Assembly: GCA_947629005.1 (NCBI GenBank) | Contig: CANRCD010000002.1 | Coordinates: forward strand, 1-64,000 | DNA from: an uncultured Clostridia bacterium | GTDB taxonomy: Bacteria; Bacillota; Clostridia; UMGS1883 | Direction of reading: 5' to 3' | DNA: 64,000 nucleotides | Shown: piece by piece, positions 52,186-59,655 of the stretch | Layout: each line of letters opens with the position of its first letter | Numbering within the stretch: the stretch's first letter is position 1 | Notes under the pieces: generated by a model | Databases searched by the model: none | The model's input: only the letters and a program-made list of their open reading frames with translations | What the model was told of the DNA's origin: nothing | Made by a program: the position numbers and the translations under genes

Positions 52186-52330
52186 TAAATCAAAAGGGCC
52201 GCACAAAGCCTTGCCTTCTCCTTGGGGAGAAGGTTGCGCGAGAGCAGCGAGCGACGGATGAGGGGTCGGCGTACGACGTATATACAATAATATCCCGCGG
52301 AGCGCCGAATCGGCGCTCCCTACGAGGCTA
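52186..52330. repeat. Composite intergenic repeat with palindrome copy C
   Basis: Between two convergent genes. It begins with a hairpin CCTTCTCC-TTGG-GGAGAAGG (about 52211-52230). A GAGCAGCGAGCGACGGATGA stretch follows. The palindrome GGAGCGCCGA/TCGGCGCTCC is at 52299-52319. Elements of the first kind are, as I recall, frequent between genes in gut Clostridia. No gene is visible here. Confidence 0.65.
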
Positions 52331-52363
52331 TACCCCTCAGGACAAAGGTTCATAAACATGCAG

Positions 52364-52388
52364 AAATCCGCTCTTTCGAGCGGATTTT
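52364..52388. terminator. Bidirectional hairpin between convergent genes
   Basis: 10-bp stem AAATCCGCTC (52364-52373) with 52378-52387 around TTTC, T-rich on both sides. It could end both the glycine-zipper gene and the AGCS symporter gene. Confidence 0.6.
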
Positions 52389-52492
52389 CCACATTAATTC
52401 ATCAATTCATAATTTTTTATATAGAGCTTGACACTTATACAAATCCATTAAGCCCTTGAACGGTCTGCGCGTATTTTTTTACGGCCCCTTTG

Positions 52493-53932
52493 CTATTGCA
52501 GCAGCTTTCCTTCCTTACGCCGTTGAAGATAGCTCTTTATCTCCTGCATGACCTGCCCGTGCAGCAAAATTACCGCGAACAGGTTGGGAATAGCCATAAG
52601 GCCGTTGAAGGTATCGGAAATATTCCACACCAAATCAAGCTGGCTGAGGCAGCCGACCATTATCATAAGAATGAAAATCACCTTATATACGGGCACTGCC
52701 TTTATTCCGAACACGTACTGAATACCGCGCTGACCGTAATACGACCAGCCGAGTATCGTGGAGAAGGCGAACAGCGCAAGGCTTATGCTGATGAATATCG
52801 CGCCAATCTGCCCGAAGGTCTGCGAAAAGGCGGCGGAGGTGAGCGGAGCGCCGGAAAGCGTGGCGCCGGTTTTATCGAGCAGCAGCTCGCCGGCCTTGTT
52901 GGCGGGAGCGCCAAGCTCGGGATTGTATACGGTGGTTAGTATGGAAAGGGCGGTGATGGTGCAGATAACAATGGTGTCGGCAAACACCTCGAAGATGCCC
53001 CACATACCTTGAACTACGGGCTCCTTAACGTCGGAGGCGGAGTGAACCATTACCGAGGAGCCGAGACCGGCCTCGTTACTGAACACGCCGCGGGCTATGC
53101 CAAAGCGCATGGCCTGCGCCACCGTAAAGCCGAGGAAGCCACCGCCCGCGGCCTTAATATTGAAGGCGCCGCGGAAAATCATGGCGAAAGCTGCGGGAAC
53201 GGCCTTGATGTTGACAAGGATTATCGCAATGCCGCCGACTATGTAGAAAATAGCCATAAAGGGAACGATTTTCTCCGTGACCTGAGCTATTCTCTTGATA
53301 CCGCCGATGATAACGAGGGCGGCGAACGTCATTATAACTATCGCCACGGCAAACTTGGGAACGCCGAAGGTGTCGTGCACGGTGGTGGCTATGGAGTTGC
53401 CTTGACTCATATTGCCTATACCGAAGGAAGCAAGTATGCAGAAGCAGGAGAATATCATCGCCAGCCACTTCATGTTGAGGCCGCGGTCCATGTAAATCAT
53501 AGCGCCGCCTACCCAGTCGCCCTTTTCGTCCTTATAGCGGTACTTAATGCCGAGTACGTTCTCGGTAAAGTTCGTCATCATGCCGAGGAAGGCGCTGAGC
53601 CACATCCAGAAGATAGCGCCGGGGCCGCCGCTGACGATAGCCGTGGCTACGCCGGCGATATTGCCTGTGCCCACCGTGGCCGCAAGCGCCGTGGAAAGGG
53701 CCTGAAACTGACTGATAGCCCTTTTGTCGTCTGTTTTGCGGACGCTCTTTTTCTTAAAAATCGCGAGAATGGTTTCGTCAAACCAAAGCTTGAACTTGGA
53801 GACCTGAAACACGCCGCTGCGCACCGTGCACAGCAGGCCTACCAGCAGGAATACCACCAGCATTACCGGCCCCCAGACAAAGTTGTTTACCGTGGAGTTG
53901 ACCTTTTCAACAATCCCGACAAATTTGTCCAT
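52493..53932 (-). CDS. Alanine/glycine:cation symporter (AGCS family)
   Basis: A 479-residue membrane transporter with about ten to eleven spans that takes up alanine or glycine with Na+ or H+. Family phrases: ALSTALAATVGTGNIAGVAT, IFWMWLSAFLGMMTNFTENV, VFSNEAGLGSSVMVHSASDV and GWSYYGQRGIQYVFG. The full length fits the family. A good promoter (53973-54001) and a GAGGAGG site precede the ATG. It is a single-gene unit. Confidence 0.95.
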   Translation of the reverse strand: MDKFVGIVEKVNSTVNNFVWGPVMLVVFLLVGLLCTVRSGVFQVSKFKLWFDETILAIFKKKSVRKTDDKRAISQFQALSTALAATVGTGNIAGVATAIVSGGPGAIFWMWLSAFLGMMTNFTENVLGIKYRYKDEKGDWVGGAMIYMDRGLNMKWLAMIFSCFCILASFGIGNMSQGNSIATTVHDTFGVPKFAVAIVIMTFAALVIIGGIKRIAQVTEKIVPFMAIFYIVGGIAIILVNIKAVPAAFAMIFRGAFNIKAAGGGFLGFTVAQAMRFGIARGVFSNEAGLGSSVMVHSASDVKEPVVQGMWGIFEVFADTIVICTITALSILTTVYNPELGAPANKAGELLLDKTGATLSGAPLTSAAFSQTFGQIGAIFISISLALFAFSTILGWSYYGQRGIQYVFGIKAVPVYKVIFILMIMVGCLSQLDLVWNISDTFNGLMAIPNLFAVILLHGQVMQEIKSYLQRRKEGKLLQ

Positions 53933-53972
53933 GTCGTTTTCCTCCTCTTTTTTGGGATTTTAAGATTTAACA

Positions 53973-54001
53973 ATTATATCATAAGGTGGGAAAATTTTCA
54001 A
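53973..54001 (-). promoter_or_regulatory. Promoter of the AGCS symporter gene
   Basis: Minus strand: -35 TTGAAA (53996-54001), 17-nt spacer, perfect TATAAT (53973-53978). Confidence 0.75.
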
Positions 54002-54042
54002 CAGGATTTTGGCCTATTTATGATAAAAAATTTTCATTATTC

Positions 54043-54387
54043 TTATCCCTCGGCGCCCTCGCTTCCCTCAAGATGCTCCTTCCCCCAGCGGCAAAGGTCC
54101 ATCATTATGGGCGAAAGGCTTTGCCCCATTTCCGTGAGGGAATACTCGGTGCGCGGCGGCACAACGGGGTAGACCGTCCGCTGCACAAGACCGTCGCGCT
54201 CCAGCTCGCGGAGCTGCTGCGTCAGCATTTTTGCCGTAGCCTGCGGCACCAGCCGCTGAAGCTCGGAAAAGCGCAGTTTTCCGCCGATGAGGTGCCAAAG
54301 GATTATAGCCTTGTACTTTCCGCCTATCATTCCGATGGTGTGCTCGATAGGGCAGTTGTAGCCCTCGCATACGCAGCAGGTTTGCAT
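54043..54387 (-). CDS. HxlR-family transcriptional regulator
   Basis: A 114-residue winged-helix regulator. The family core is clear: GYNCPIEHTIGMIGGKYKAI, ILWHLIGGKLRFSELQRLVP, TAKMLTQQLRELERDGLVQR and PPRTEYSLTEMGQSL. Four cysteines lie in the first 14 residues (TCCVCEGYNC); HxlR relatives such as YodB and HypR sense reactive electrophiles through an N-terminal cysteine. ATG 54387 follows AAGGAGG. Two AGTAT repeats at about 54410-54431 in its own upstream region may be its operator. No obvious target gene is adjacent. Confidence 0.93.
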   Translation of the reverse strand: MQTCCVCEGYNCPIEHTIGMIGGKYKAIILWHLIGGKLRFSELQRLVPQATAKMLTQQLRELERDGLVQRTVYPVVPPRTEYSLTEMGQSLSPIMMDLCRWGKEHLEGSEGAEG

Positions 54388-54450
54388 GATTAGCCTCCTT
54401 AAATATTCCACAGTATCTTTTTGGGTAGTATGTTACAATAAAGTGCGTTC

Positions 54451-54479
54451 TTGATTTTTGGAAAACTCTATGCTATGAT
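54451..54479 (+). promoter_or_regulatory. Possible promoter upstream of gpr
   Basis: TTGATT (54451-54456), 17-nt spacer, TATGAT (54474-54479) in the plus direction. gpr genes are usually read by forespore sigma factors; a GCATA at 54515-54519 with GGAAAAAT 15 nt later loosely resembles that type. The choice is not settled. Confidence 0.4.
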
Positions 54480-54575
54480 TATAGCACGGCTCGGGAAATA
54501 TTTCAAGAGCCAAGGCATAAATATTTTCCCTTTCGGAAAAATATTCTTGAAAGTGTTTTGAAAGGGGAAAAATTT

Positions 54576-55502
54576 ATGATAAGAACCGATTTGGCCGTAG
54601 AGGCCAGTGAAATGCACGGCGAGGGAGTGCCTGGCGTAGTAAGCAGAACGGAGAACCGCGGCGGGGCCGAGGTGACCACCGTGGAGATAACTACCCCCGA
54701 GGGGGCCGAGCGGCTGAATAAGCCCATGGGCGTTTACGTCACCGTCGAAATCGAGGACGCAGAAAGCGCCGACGGCCGCCGCGCCGCCGCTGAAAGTCTG
54801 GCCGGCGAGCTGAAGCTGATGATGAAAGGCAAAAACGCCGAGCGTGTGCTGGTGGTGGGTCTCGGCAACGACCACATCACCCCCGACAGCGTGGGCGTGG
54901 CCGCGGCGGAGCAGATTTTCGTAACAAGACATTTGCGCGAGCTTATGCCGGAGGAGTTCGGCTCGGCCCGCGAGGTCAGCGCTATCGCGCCGGGCGTGTT
55001 GGGGCTGACTGGAATAGAGACCGGCGAGACCGTTCGCGGCGTTATTGACAAAATTTCGCCCACTCTCATAATCGCCGTGGATGCGCTGGCATCCCGCTCG
55101 ATGAAGCGCATAGGGCGGACGCTTCAACTTACCGATACCGGCATAAGCCCCGGCAGCGGGGTGGGCAACAGCCGCAGGGAGCTTTCCGAAAAGACTCTCG
55201 GCGTGCCTGTCATAGCCGTTGGCGTGCCCATGGTTGCAGACGCGGCGACCGTTGCCGACGACGCTATAGGTATGCTGCTCTCGCGGATGCGCGAGGAGGC
55301 CGGCGAGCAGCTTCTCGATTTGTTGCGCTCGATGGAGGAGAACGATCGCTACGCCATGATTTATGAGGCGCTGGAGCCGCGCTCGGCCAACATGATAGTC
55401 ACTCCCAAGGACGTGGACGCCATTGCCGACCGCGTGGCCGAGGTGCTGCGCGAGGGGATAAATCTGGCCCTGCACGGCGATAAATACGAAATGTTTTACT
55501 AA
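54576..55502 (+). CDS. gpr: Germination protease Gpr
   Basis: A 308-residue spore endopeptidase that degrades small acid-soluble proteins at germination. The N-terminus MIRTDLAVEASEM contains the type of propeptide site cleaved on activation. Core phrases: VLVVGLGNDHITPDSVG, APGVLGLTGIETGETVRGVI, IIAVDALASRSMKRIGRTLQ, DTGISPGSGVGNSRRELS and VPVIAVGVPMVADAAT. ATG 54576 follows AAAGGGG. It is strong evidence that the organism makes endospores. The nifS gene follows under its own promoter. Confidence 0.96.
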   Translation: MIRTDLAVEASEMHGEGVPGVVSRTENRGGAEVTTVEITTPEGAERLNKPMGVYVTVEIEDAESADGRRAAAESLAGELKLMMKGKNAERVLVVGLGNDHITPDSVGVAAAEQIFVTRHLRELMPEEFGSAREVSAIAPGVLGLTGIETGETVRGVIDKISPTLIIAVDALASRSMKRIGRTLQLTDTGISPGSGVGNSRRELSEKTLGVPVIAVGVPMVADAATVADDAIGMLLSRMREEAGEQLLDLLRSMEENDRYAMIYEALEPRSANMIVTPKDVDAIADRVAEVLREGINLALHGDKYEMFY

Positions 55503-55517
55503 ATACCAAATTTGCTC

Positions 55518-55546
55518 TTGCATAAGGGGCGGATTTGTGCTATTAT
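55518..55546 (+). promoter_or_regulatory. Promoter of nifS-iscU
   Basis: -35 TTGCAT (55518-55523), 17-nt spacer, -10 TATTAT (55541-55546). Confidence 0.75.
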
Positions 55547-55573
55547 ATATGAATTGGAAAGAGGTGTCACAAG

Positions 55574-56740
55574 GTGGTTTATTTTGACAATGCAGCGACC
55601 ACAAGAGTAAAAGAAGAAGTGCTGGAGGCCATGCTGCCCCTATTTACCGATAATTTTGGCAACGCCTCCTCCACATATACCACCCCGGGCCAGAGGGCCC
55701 GAAGGGCCCTGTCCGACGCGAGAAGGACAGTCGCCGCGGCGCTTAACGCCGAGGAAAGGGAAATCTATTTCACCGGAGGCGGCAGCGAGTCCGACAACTG
55801 GGCCATAAAGGGATATGCCCTGAAAAACAAAAGCAAGGGCAACCACATAATTACCACGGCGGTGGAGCACCACGCCGTGCTTCACACCTGTGAATTTCTT
55901 GAAAAACACGGCTTTGAGGTGACATACCTACCGGTTGACGAGGAGGGCGCGGTTTCGGCCGAGCAGGTGCGCGAGGCCATCAGACCCGAAACCTTGCTTG
56001 TCTCGGTGATGTTCGCCAACAATGAGATAGGCACCATCAACCCTATCGCCGAGATAGGAGCCGTTTGCCGCGAAAAAGGCGTGGCCTTCCACACCGACGC
56101 GGTGCAGGCCGTTGGCGCCGTGCCGATTGACGTAAAGTCCATGAACATTGATATGCTGTCGGCCTCGGGGCACAAGTTTCACGGCCCCAAGGGCATAGGC
56201 GTGCTGTATATCAAAAAGGGGCTTCGGCTCGACAATCTTATCCACGGCGGGGCTCAGGAGAGCGGCCGCCGCGCCGGAACCGAGAATATTCCCGGGGCGG
56301 TGGGTCTGGCCAAGGCGCTCAGCATGGCCGTCGGGGCCATGGAGGAAAAGACGGCGAAGCTCACCGCAATGCGTGATAAAATAATTGATACCATTCTCGC
56401 CGAGGTGCCCTACGTGCGCCTGAACGGCTCGCGCACGAACCGTCTGCCAAACAACGTAAGTATATGCTTCCGCTATATTGAGGGCGAATCGCTGCTGCTC
56501 AGTCTCGACATGAAGGGCTTTGTCGTTTCAAGCGGCAGCGCCTGCACCTCGGGTTCGCTTGATCCCTCGCATGTGCTGCTTGCTATAGGACTGCCGCATG
56601 AGATAGCTCACGGTTCCATGCGCGTGAGCCTCAGCGACGAGAACACAATGGACGAGGTAGAAGCATTCCTGGCCGAGCTTCCGCCTATAGTAAGGCGGCT
56701 AAGGGAAATGTCGCCATTATTTGAAGGAGTTGAGAAATAA
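55574..56740 (+). CDS. nifS: Cysteine desulfurase (NifS/IscS-like)
   Basis: A 388-residue PLP enzyme that takes sulfur from cysteine for Fe-S cluster assembly. Key sites: [16 protein letters not shown] at the start, the cofactor-binding [14 protein letters not shown] histidine and [10 protein letters not shown], the PLP lysine K201 in [12 protein letters not shown], and the persulfide cysteine C324 in [20 protein letters not shown]. The start is a GTG at 55574, with GAGGTG 7 nt upstream. The stop overlaps the iscU ATG by one base, so the two are coupled. Confidence 0.96.
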   Translation: MVYFDNAATTRVKEEVLEAMLPLFTDNFGNASSTYTTPGQRARRALSDARRTVAAALNAEEREIYFTGGGSESDNWAIKGYALKNKSKGNHIITTAVEHHAVLHTCEFLEKHGFEVTYLPVDEEGAVSAEQVREAIRPETLLVSVMFANNEIGTINPIAEIGAVCREKGVAFHTDAVQAVGAVPIDVKSMNIDMLSASGHKFHGPKGIGVLYIKKGLRLDNLIHGGAQESGRRAGTENIPGAVGLAKALSMAVGAMEEKTAKLTAMRDKIIDTILAEVPYVRLNGSRTNRLPNNVSICFRYIEGESLLLSLDMKGFVVSSGSACTSGSLDPSHVLLAIGLPHEIAHGSMRVSLSDENTMDEVEAFLAELPPIVRRLREMSPLFEGVEK

Positions 56741-57192
56741 TGTATAGCGAAAAGGTTATGGACCATTTTGCCAACCCCCGCAACGTGGGCGAGATAGAGG
56801 ACGCCAACGCTGTGGGCACGGTGGGCAACGCCAAGTGCGGCGATATAATGAAAATGTACATGAAGATTGAGGACGGCGTTATAAAGGACGTAAAGTTCAA
56901 AACCTTTGGCTGCGGCGCGGCCATTGCCACAAGCTCCATGGCCACGGAACTCGTCAAGGGCAAGACCATAGCCGAGGCGCTTGAGCTCACCAACAAGGCC
57001 GTTATTGAGGCGCTTGACGGGCTCCCTCCGGCAAAGATACATTGCAGCGTGCTGGCCGAGGACGCTATCAAGGCCGCTATTGTGGATTACTACAAGCGTC
57101 AGGGACTGGAACCCCCGCAGGAGCTCGGCTGCTCGGGCGACTGCGCCGCCTGCGCTCATGGCCACGACCACGTAATTCCCGAGGATAAATAA
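56740..57192 (+). CDS. iscU: Fe-S cluster scaffold protein (IscU/NifU-like) with Cys/His tail
   Basis: A 150-residue scaffold on which clusters are built with sulfur from the upstream desulfurase. The three cluster cysteines are C33 (NAKCGD), C58 (FGCGAA) and C102 (KIHCSV). After about residue 125 there is a tail with C131, C135, C138, H140, H142 and H144 (CSGDCAACAHGHDH), a further possible metal site that is not part of the standard fold. It is coupled to nifS and ended by a terminator. Confidence 0.95.
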   Translation: MYSEKVMDHFANPRNVGEIEDANAVGTVGNAKCGDIMKMYMKIEDGVIKDVKFKTFGCGAAIATSSMATELVKGKTIAEALELTNKAVIEALDGLPPAKIHCSVLAEDAIKAAIVDYYKRQGLEPPQELGCSGDCAACAHGHDHVIPEDK

Positions 57193-57196
57193 GAGC

Positions 57197-57229
57197 AAAG
57201 CTCCCCGCGAAGCAGCGGGGAGCTTTTTT
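57197..57229 (+). terminator. Terminator after iscU
   Basis: 12-bp stem AAAGCTCCCCGC (57197-57208) with 57215-57226, then TTT. Confidence 0.88.
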
Positions 57230-57271
57230 GCTTTTCCCTGCGTGCGGCTGTTTTTCAGATTTACAATACAA

Positions 57272-57307
57272 AAAACCACTGACAACCAAACGGTTGTCAA
57301 TGGTTTT
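57272..57307 (-). terminator. Terminator after the GNAT gene
   Basis: 16-bp stem (57272-57287 with 57292-57307, one mismatch). It starts within the stop codon of the GNAT gene and is followed on the minus strand by TTTTTGT. Confidence 0.82.
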
Positions 57308-57836
57308 ATTTTCCGTTGAACGGCACAAACGGCTCGGGCGGGACGCTATGCTCGGCGATAAATTTTTCCATCCATATCATGTCCCACCATTGACCAAGCT
57401 TATAACCGCACATTGTAAAGTGAGCCGCCGTCCTATAACCCATACTCTCGTGAAAGGCGATGCTGGACGGGTTGGGGAAGGTTATGCAGGCGTTAAGGTT
57501 AGTTACGTTTTGGCGCGCGAGCAGTTCCTCGAGCCTTGCGTATAGTGCGCGGCCATAACCGTTGCCCTCGCTCCCTTGACGAACGTAGACCGTAGTCTCG
57601 ACGGCCCAGTCGTAGGCCGCCCGCCCCTTGAAACGGGAAGCGTATGCGTAGCCGAGGATAGCGCCGTTCTTCTCGAGGACAAGATAGGGAAAAAGCCTGA
57701 GCGTTTCCGATATACGCCTACCAAACTCCTCTTTGGACGGAACCTCGTACTCAAAGGTGACGGCGGTATCGGTAACGAACGGGGCGTAAATTTCAACAAG
57801 CGCGGCGGCGTCGGCCGCAGTAGCGAGTCTAATCAC
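57306..57836 (-). CDS. GNAT N-acetyltransferase, phosphinothricin-acetyltransferase-like
   Basis: A 176-residue acetyl-CoA-dependent transferase. The acetyl-CoA loop reads GNGYGRALYARLEELL after VETTVYVRQGSEG. The start MIRLATAADAAALVEIYAPF and TAVTFEYEVPSKEEFGRRI match the PAT/YwnH group. It probably acetylates a small amine, an amino acid analogue or a similar toxin. The start is a GTG with GGAGGG about 9 nt upstream. It overlaps the radical SAM gene by 8 nt and is the last gene of an rnc-led unit. Confidence 0.92.
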   Translation of the reverse strand: MIRLATAADAAALVEIYAPFVTDTAVTFEYEVPSKEEFGRRISETLRLFPYLVLEKNGAILGYAYASRFKGRAAYDWAVETTVYVRQGSEGNGYGRALYARLEELLARQNVTNLNACITFPNPSSIAFHESMGYRTAAHFTMCGYKLGQWWDMIWMEKFIAEHSVPPEPFVPFNGK

Positions 57837-58809
57837 AGTCCGTTCCCTCCCTTCCGTTTACAAGGACAGGCCCCTCGTATGGGGTGACGGTCAGAATAAT
57901 TCCCCTGCTTTTGAAGTATTCCGCGTTGCAGCGGCGGTTGCCAAGTATACGGCTGACGGCTCTTTTGGGGGCGGAAATCTTCAGATGGCCGCCCTCGGCC
58001 AGCGGTTCAAGCTGATTGCGTATGTAGCGGCTTTTTATCAGCTCGCCAATGGACGGATGATAGGGCCCTGCCACACATGAGGCTTTGAGCGCTTCGCTGT
58101 CGCTGAGGCCGATTCTCAACACTTTTATGCCCGATCGGCGGAAAAAGGCGTAAAGCTCGGCCCCGAGGGCCACGGCTTCCTCCACGCTCTGCGGGCGGTA
58201 GGAGCCCTCGCGCCACAGGTGCGCCAGCTCGGTGCCATCCATGACGAGGGTGGGGTAGATCCTCGTCTCAGCGGCGCCGAGGGCGGCAAACTCATGGGCC
58301 GTGGCAAGGGCCTTTTCAGGAGTGTCCAGCGGAAGGCCGGTCATCATCTGAAGCCCGAGGGTGAAGCCACGGCTGAGGATAAGCTGCGAGGCGCGGCGCA
58401 CATCGCCGGCGGTGTGGCCCCGCTTCACCGCGCTAAGCACATCGTCGTCCATGGACTGCGCGCCAAGTTCGATGTTGGTGACTCCGTATTCCGCGAGGAG
58501 GCCGAGCCGCTCCTCGTCTATGTAATCTGGGCGGGTAGAAAGACGAATTCCGTCCACAAGGCCGCGGCTCAGGTACTCGCCCGCCATGGCGAGATAGCGG
58601 CGCTGAAGCTCCATGTCTATGCCGGTAAAGCTGCCGCCGAAAAAGGCTATTTCGGCGTTTTTTTCACCTTTGCCCGAGAGGTATTTTTCCACTGTGGCGC
58701 GGGCTTCTTCAATTGTGGGCGGCGCCGCCGCGCCGGTTATGGAGCGTTGGTCGCAGAAGGCGCAGTTGTGGCCGCAGCCCGCGTGGGGCACAAAAATAGG
58801 AATGTTCAC
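57829..58809 (-). CDS. Radical SAM protein of the Elp3-like group
   Basis: A 326-residue radical S-adenosylmethionine enzyme. The 4Fe-4S cluster cysteines are C12, C16 and C19 in AGCGHNCAFCDQRSITG. Downstream are EIAFFGGSFTGID and IELGAQSMDDDVLSAVKRGH, both typical of the Elp3/YhcC branch. There is no acetyltransferase domain fused to it, but a separate GNAT gene follows with an overlap. In Clostridia this gene often follows rnc, as here; its GTG start overlaps the rnc stop (GTGA). The substrate is unknown; tRNA is one possibility. Confidence 0.9.
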   Translation of the reverse strand: MNIPIFVPHAGCGHNCAFCDQRSITGAAAPPTIEEARATVEKYLSGKGEKNAEIAFFGGSFTGIDMELQRRYLAMAGEYLSRGLVDGIRLSTRPDYIDEERLGLLAEYGVTNIELGAQSMDDDVLSAVKRGHTAGDVRRASQLILSRGFTLGLQMMTGLPLDTPEKALATAHEFAALGAAETRIYPTLVMDGTELAHLWREGSYRPQSVEEAVALGAELYAFFRRSGIKVLRIGLSDSEALKASCVAGPYHPSIGELIKSRYIRNQLEPLAEGGHLKISAPKRAVSRILGNRRCNAEYFKSRGIILTVTPYEGPVLVNGREGTDCD

Positions 58810-59564
58810 TGTTTACGCAGCTCCTCGAGTATTGTATGAGCGTCAGCGCGGCGGCCCTCGGCGGAGAGGGAGTCCTCCACGGCCTTTATCCGTTCAAGCG
58901 CGGCCTGAGCGGCGTTCTGCTGGGCCTGCTTTTTGCTGTGGGCCGAGCCCGTGCCGAGGCAAAAGCCGTTGATAACGGCGGCCACGGTGAAAAGGCAGTC
59001 ATGCACGGGCCCTTCTTCGGATATGACGTCATAGACGACATTTCCGCCCTTGCTTTGCAGCTTTTCCTGAAGGCGGCTCTTGCAGTCGTTATCCAGAAAA
59101 ACCTTGCTTGAAATTACCTTGTCTATCCTGTCGCCGTAAACGCCGAGCACGTACCGCTGAGTTTCCTCAAGGCCGGCCTCAAGATAGAGCGCCGCAATGT
59201 GAGCCTCAAACATATCGGCCAGTATGGACTTGCGGTCGCGCTCTCCCGCACTTTCAGCGCTGTCGCCGAGCCGCGCGTATACATTTATGCCAAGCTCCCG
59301 CGAAAGCTCCGCGAGAGCGTCCTCGCAGACGAGGGCCGCCCTCACCTTTGTGCATATCCCCTCGGGGAAGCGGCGGTTCTTGTAAAGCTCCTGCGCGATT
59401 ATCATGCCGAGGATGGCGTCGCCCAGAAATTCCAGCCTTTCGTAGCTTTCCACGCCGTGCTGGTGGGCGTAAGAGGAGTGCGTCAGGGCTGTAAGCAGCA
59501 AGCCGCGGTTTTTGAAGCGGTGGCCCATTCGGTTTTCAAGGTCGTTTAGAGGCTGCGGTTTCAT
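58806..59564 (-). CDS. rnc: Ribonuclease III
   Basis: A 252-residue double-strand-specific endonuclease that matures rRNA and regulatory RNAs. The catalytic signature ERLEFLGDAILG carries E42, E45 and D49; the second acidic pair is in ADMFEAHIAALYLEAG. A C-terminal double-stranded RNA-binding domain (about 165-235) includes SRLQEKLQSKGG and GTGSAHSKKQAQQNAAQAAL. ATG 59564 was chosen because GAAAGGA then lies 8-9 nt upstream; the ATG at 59573 is inside the site. It may be read through from the SLH gene upstream. Confidence 0.95.
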   Translation of the reverse strand: MKPQPLNDLENRMGHRFKNRGLLLTALTHSSYAHQHGVESYERLEFLGDAILGMIIAQELYKNRRFPEGICTKVRAALVCEDALAELSRELGINVYARLGDSAESAGERDRKSILADMFEAHIAALYLEAGLEETQRYVLGVYGDRIDKVISSKVFLDNDCKSRLQEKLQSKGGNVVYDVISEEGPVHDCLFTVAAVINGFCLGTGSAHSKKQAQQNAAQAALERIKAVEDSLSAEGRRADAHTILEELRKQ

Positions 59565-59600
59565 TGTGCCCATCCTTTCTCTGCTGGCTTTTTACGCTCC

Positions 59601-59648
59601 AAACACAGAAAGCCCCCGGGCGGCGCTGGGCCGTCCGGGCGCGTGTTT
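59601..59648 (-). terminator. Long GC-rich hairpin after the 1038-residue SLH gene
   Basis: Outer arms AAACAC/GTGTTT and an imperfect inner stem CCGGGCGGC/GCCGTCCGG. There is no long T-run, so it may reduce rather than stop transcription into rnc. Confidence 0.5.
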
Positions 59649-59655
59649 CTGCATT

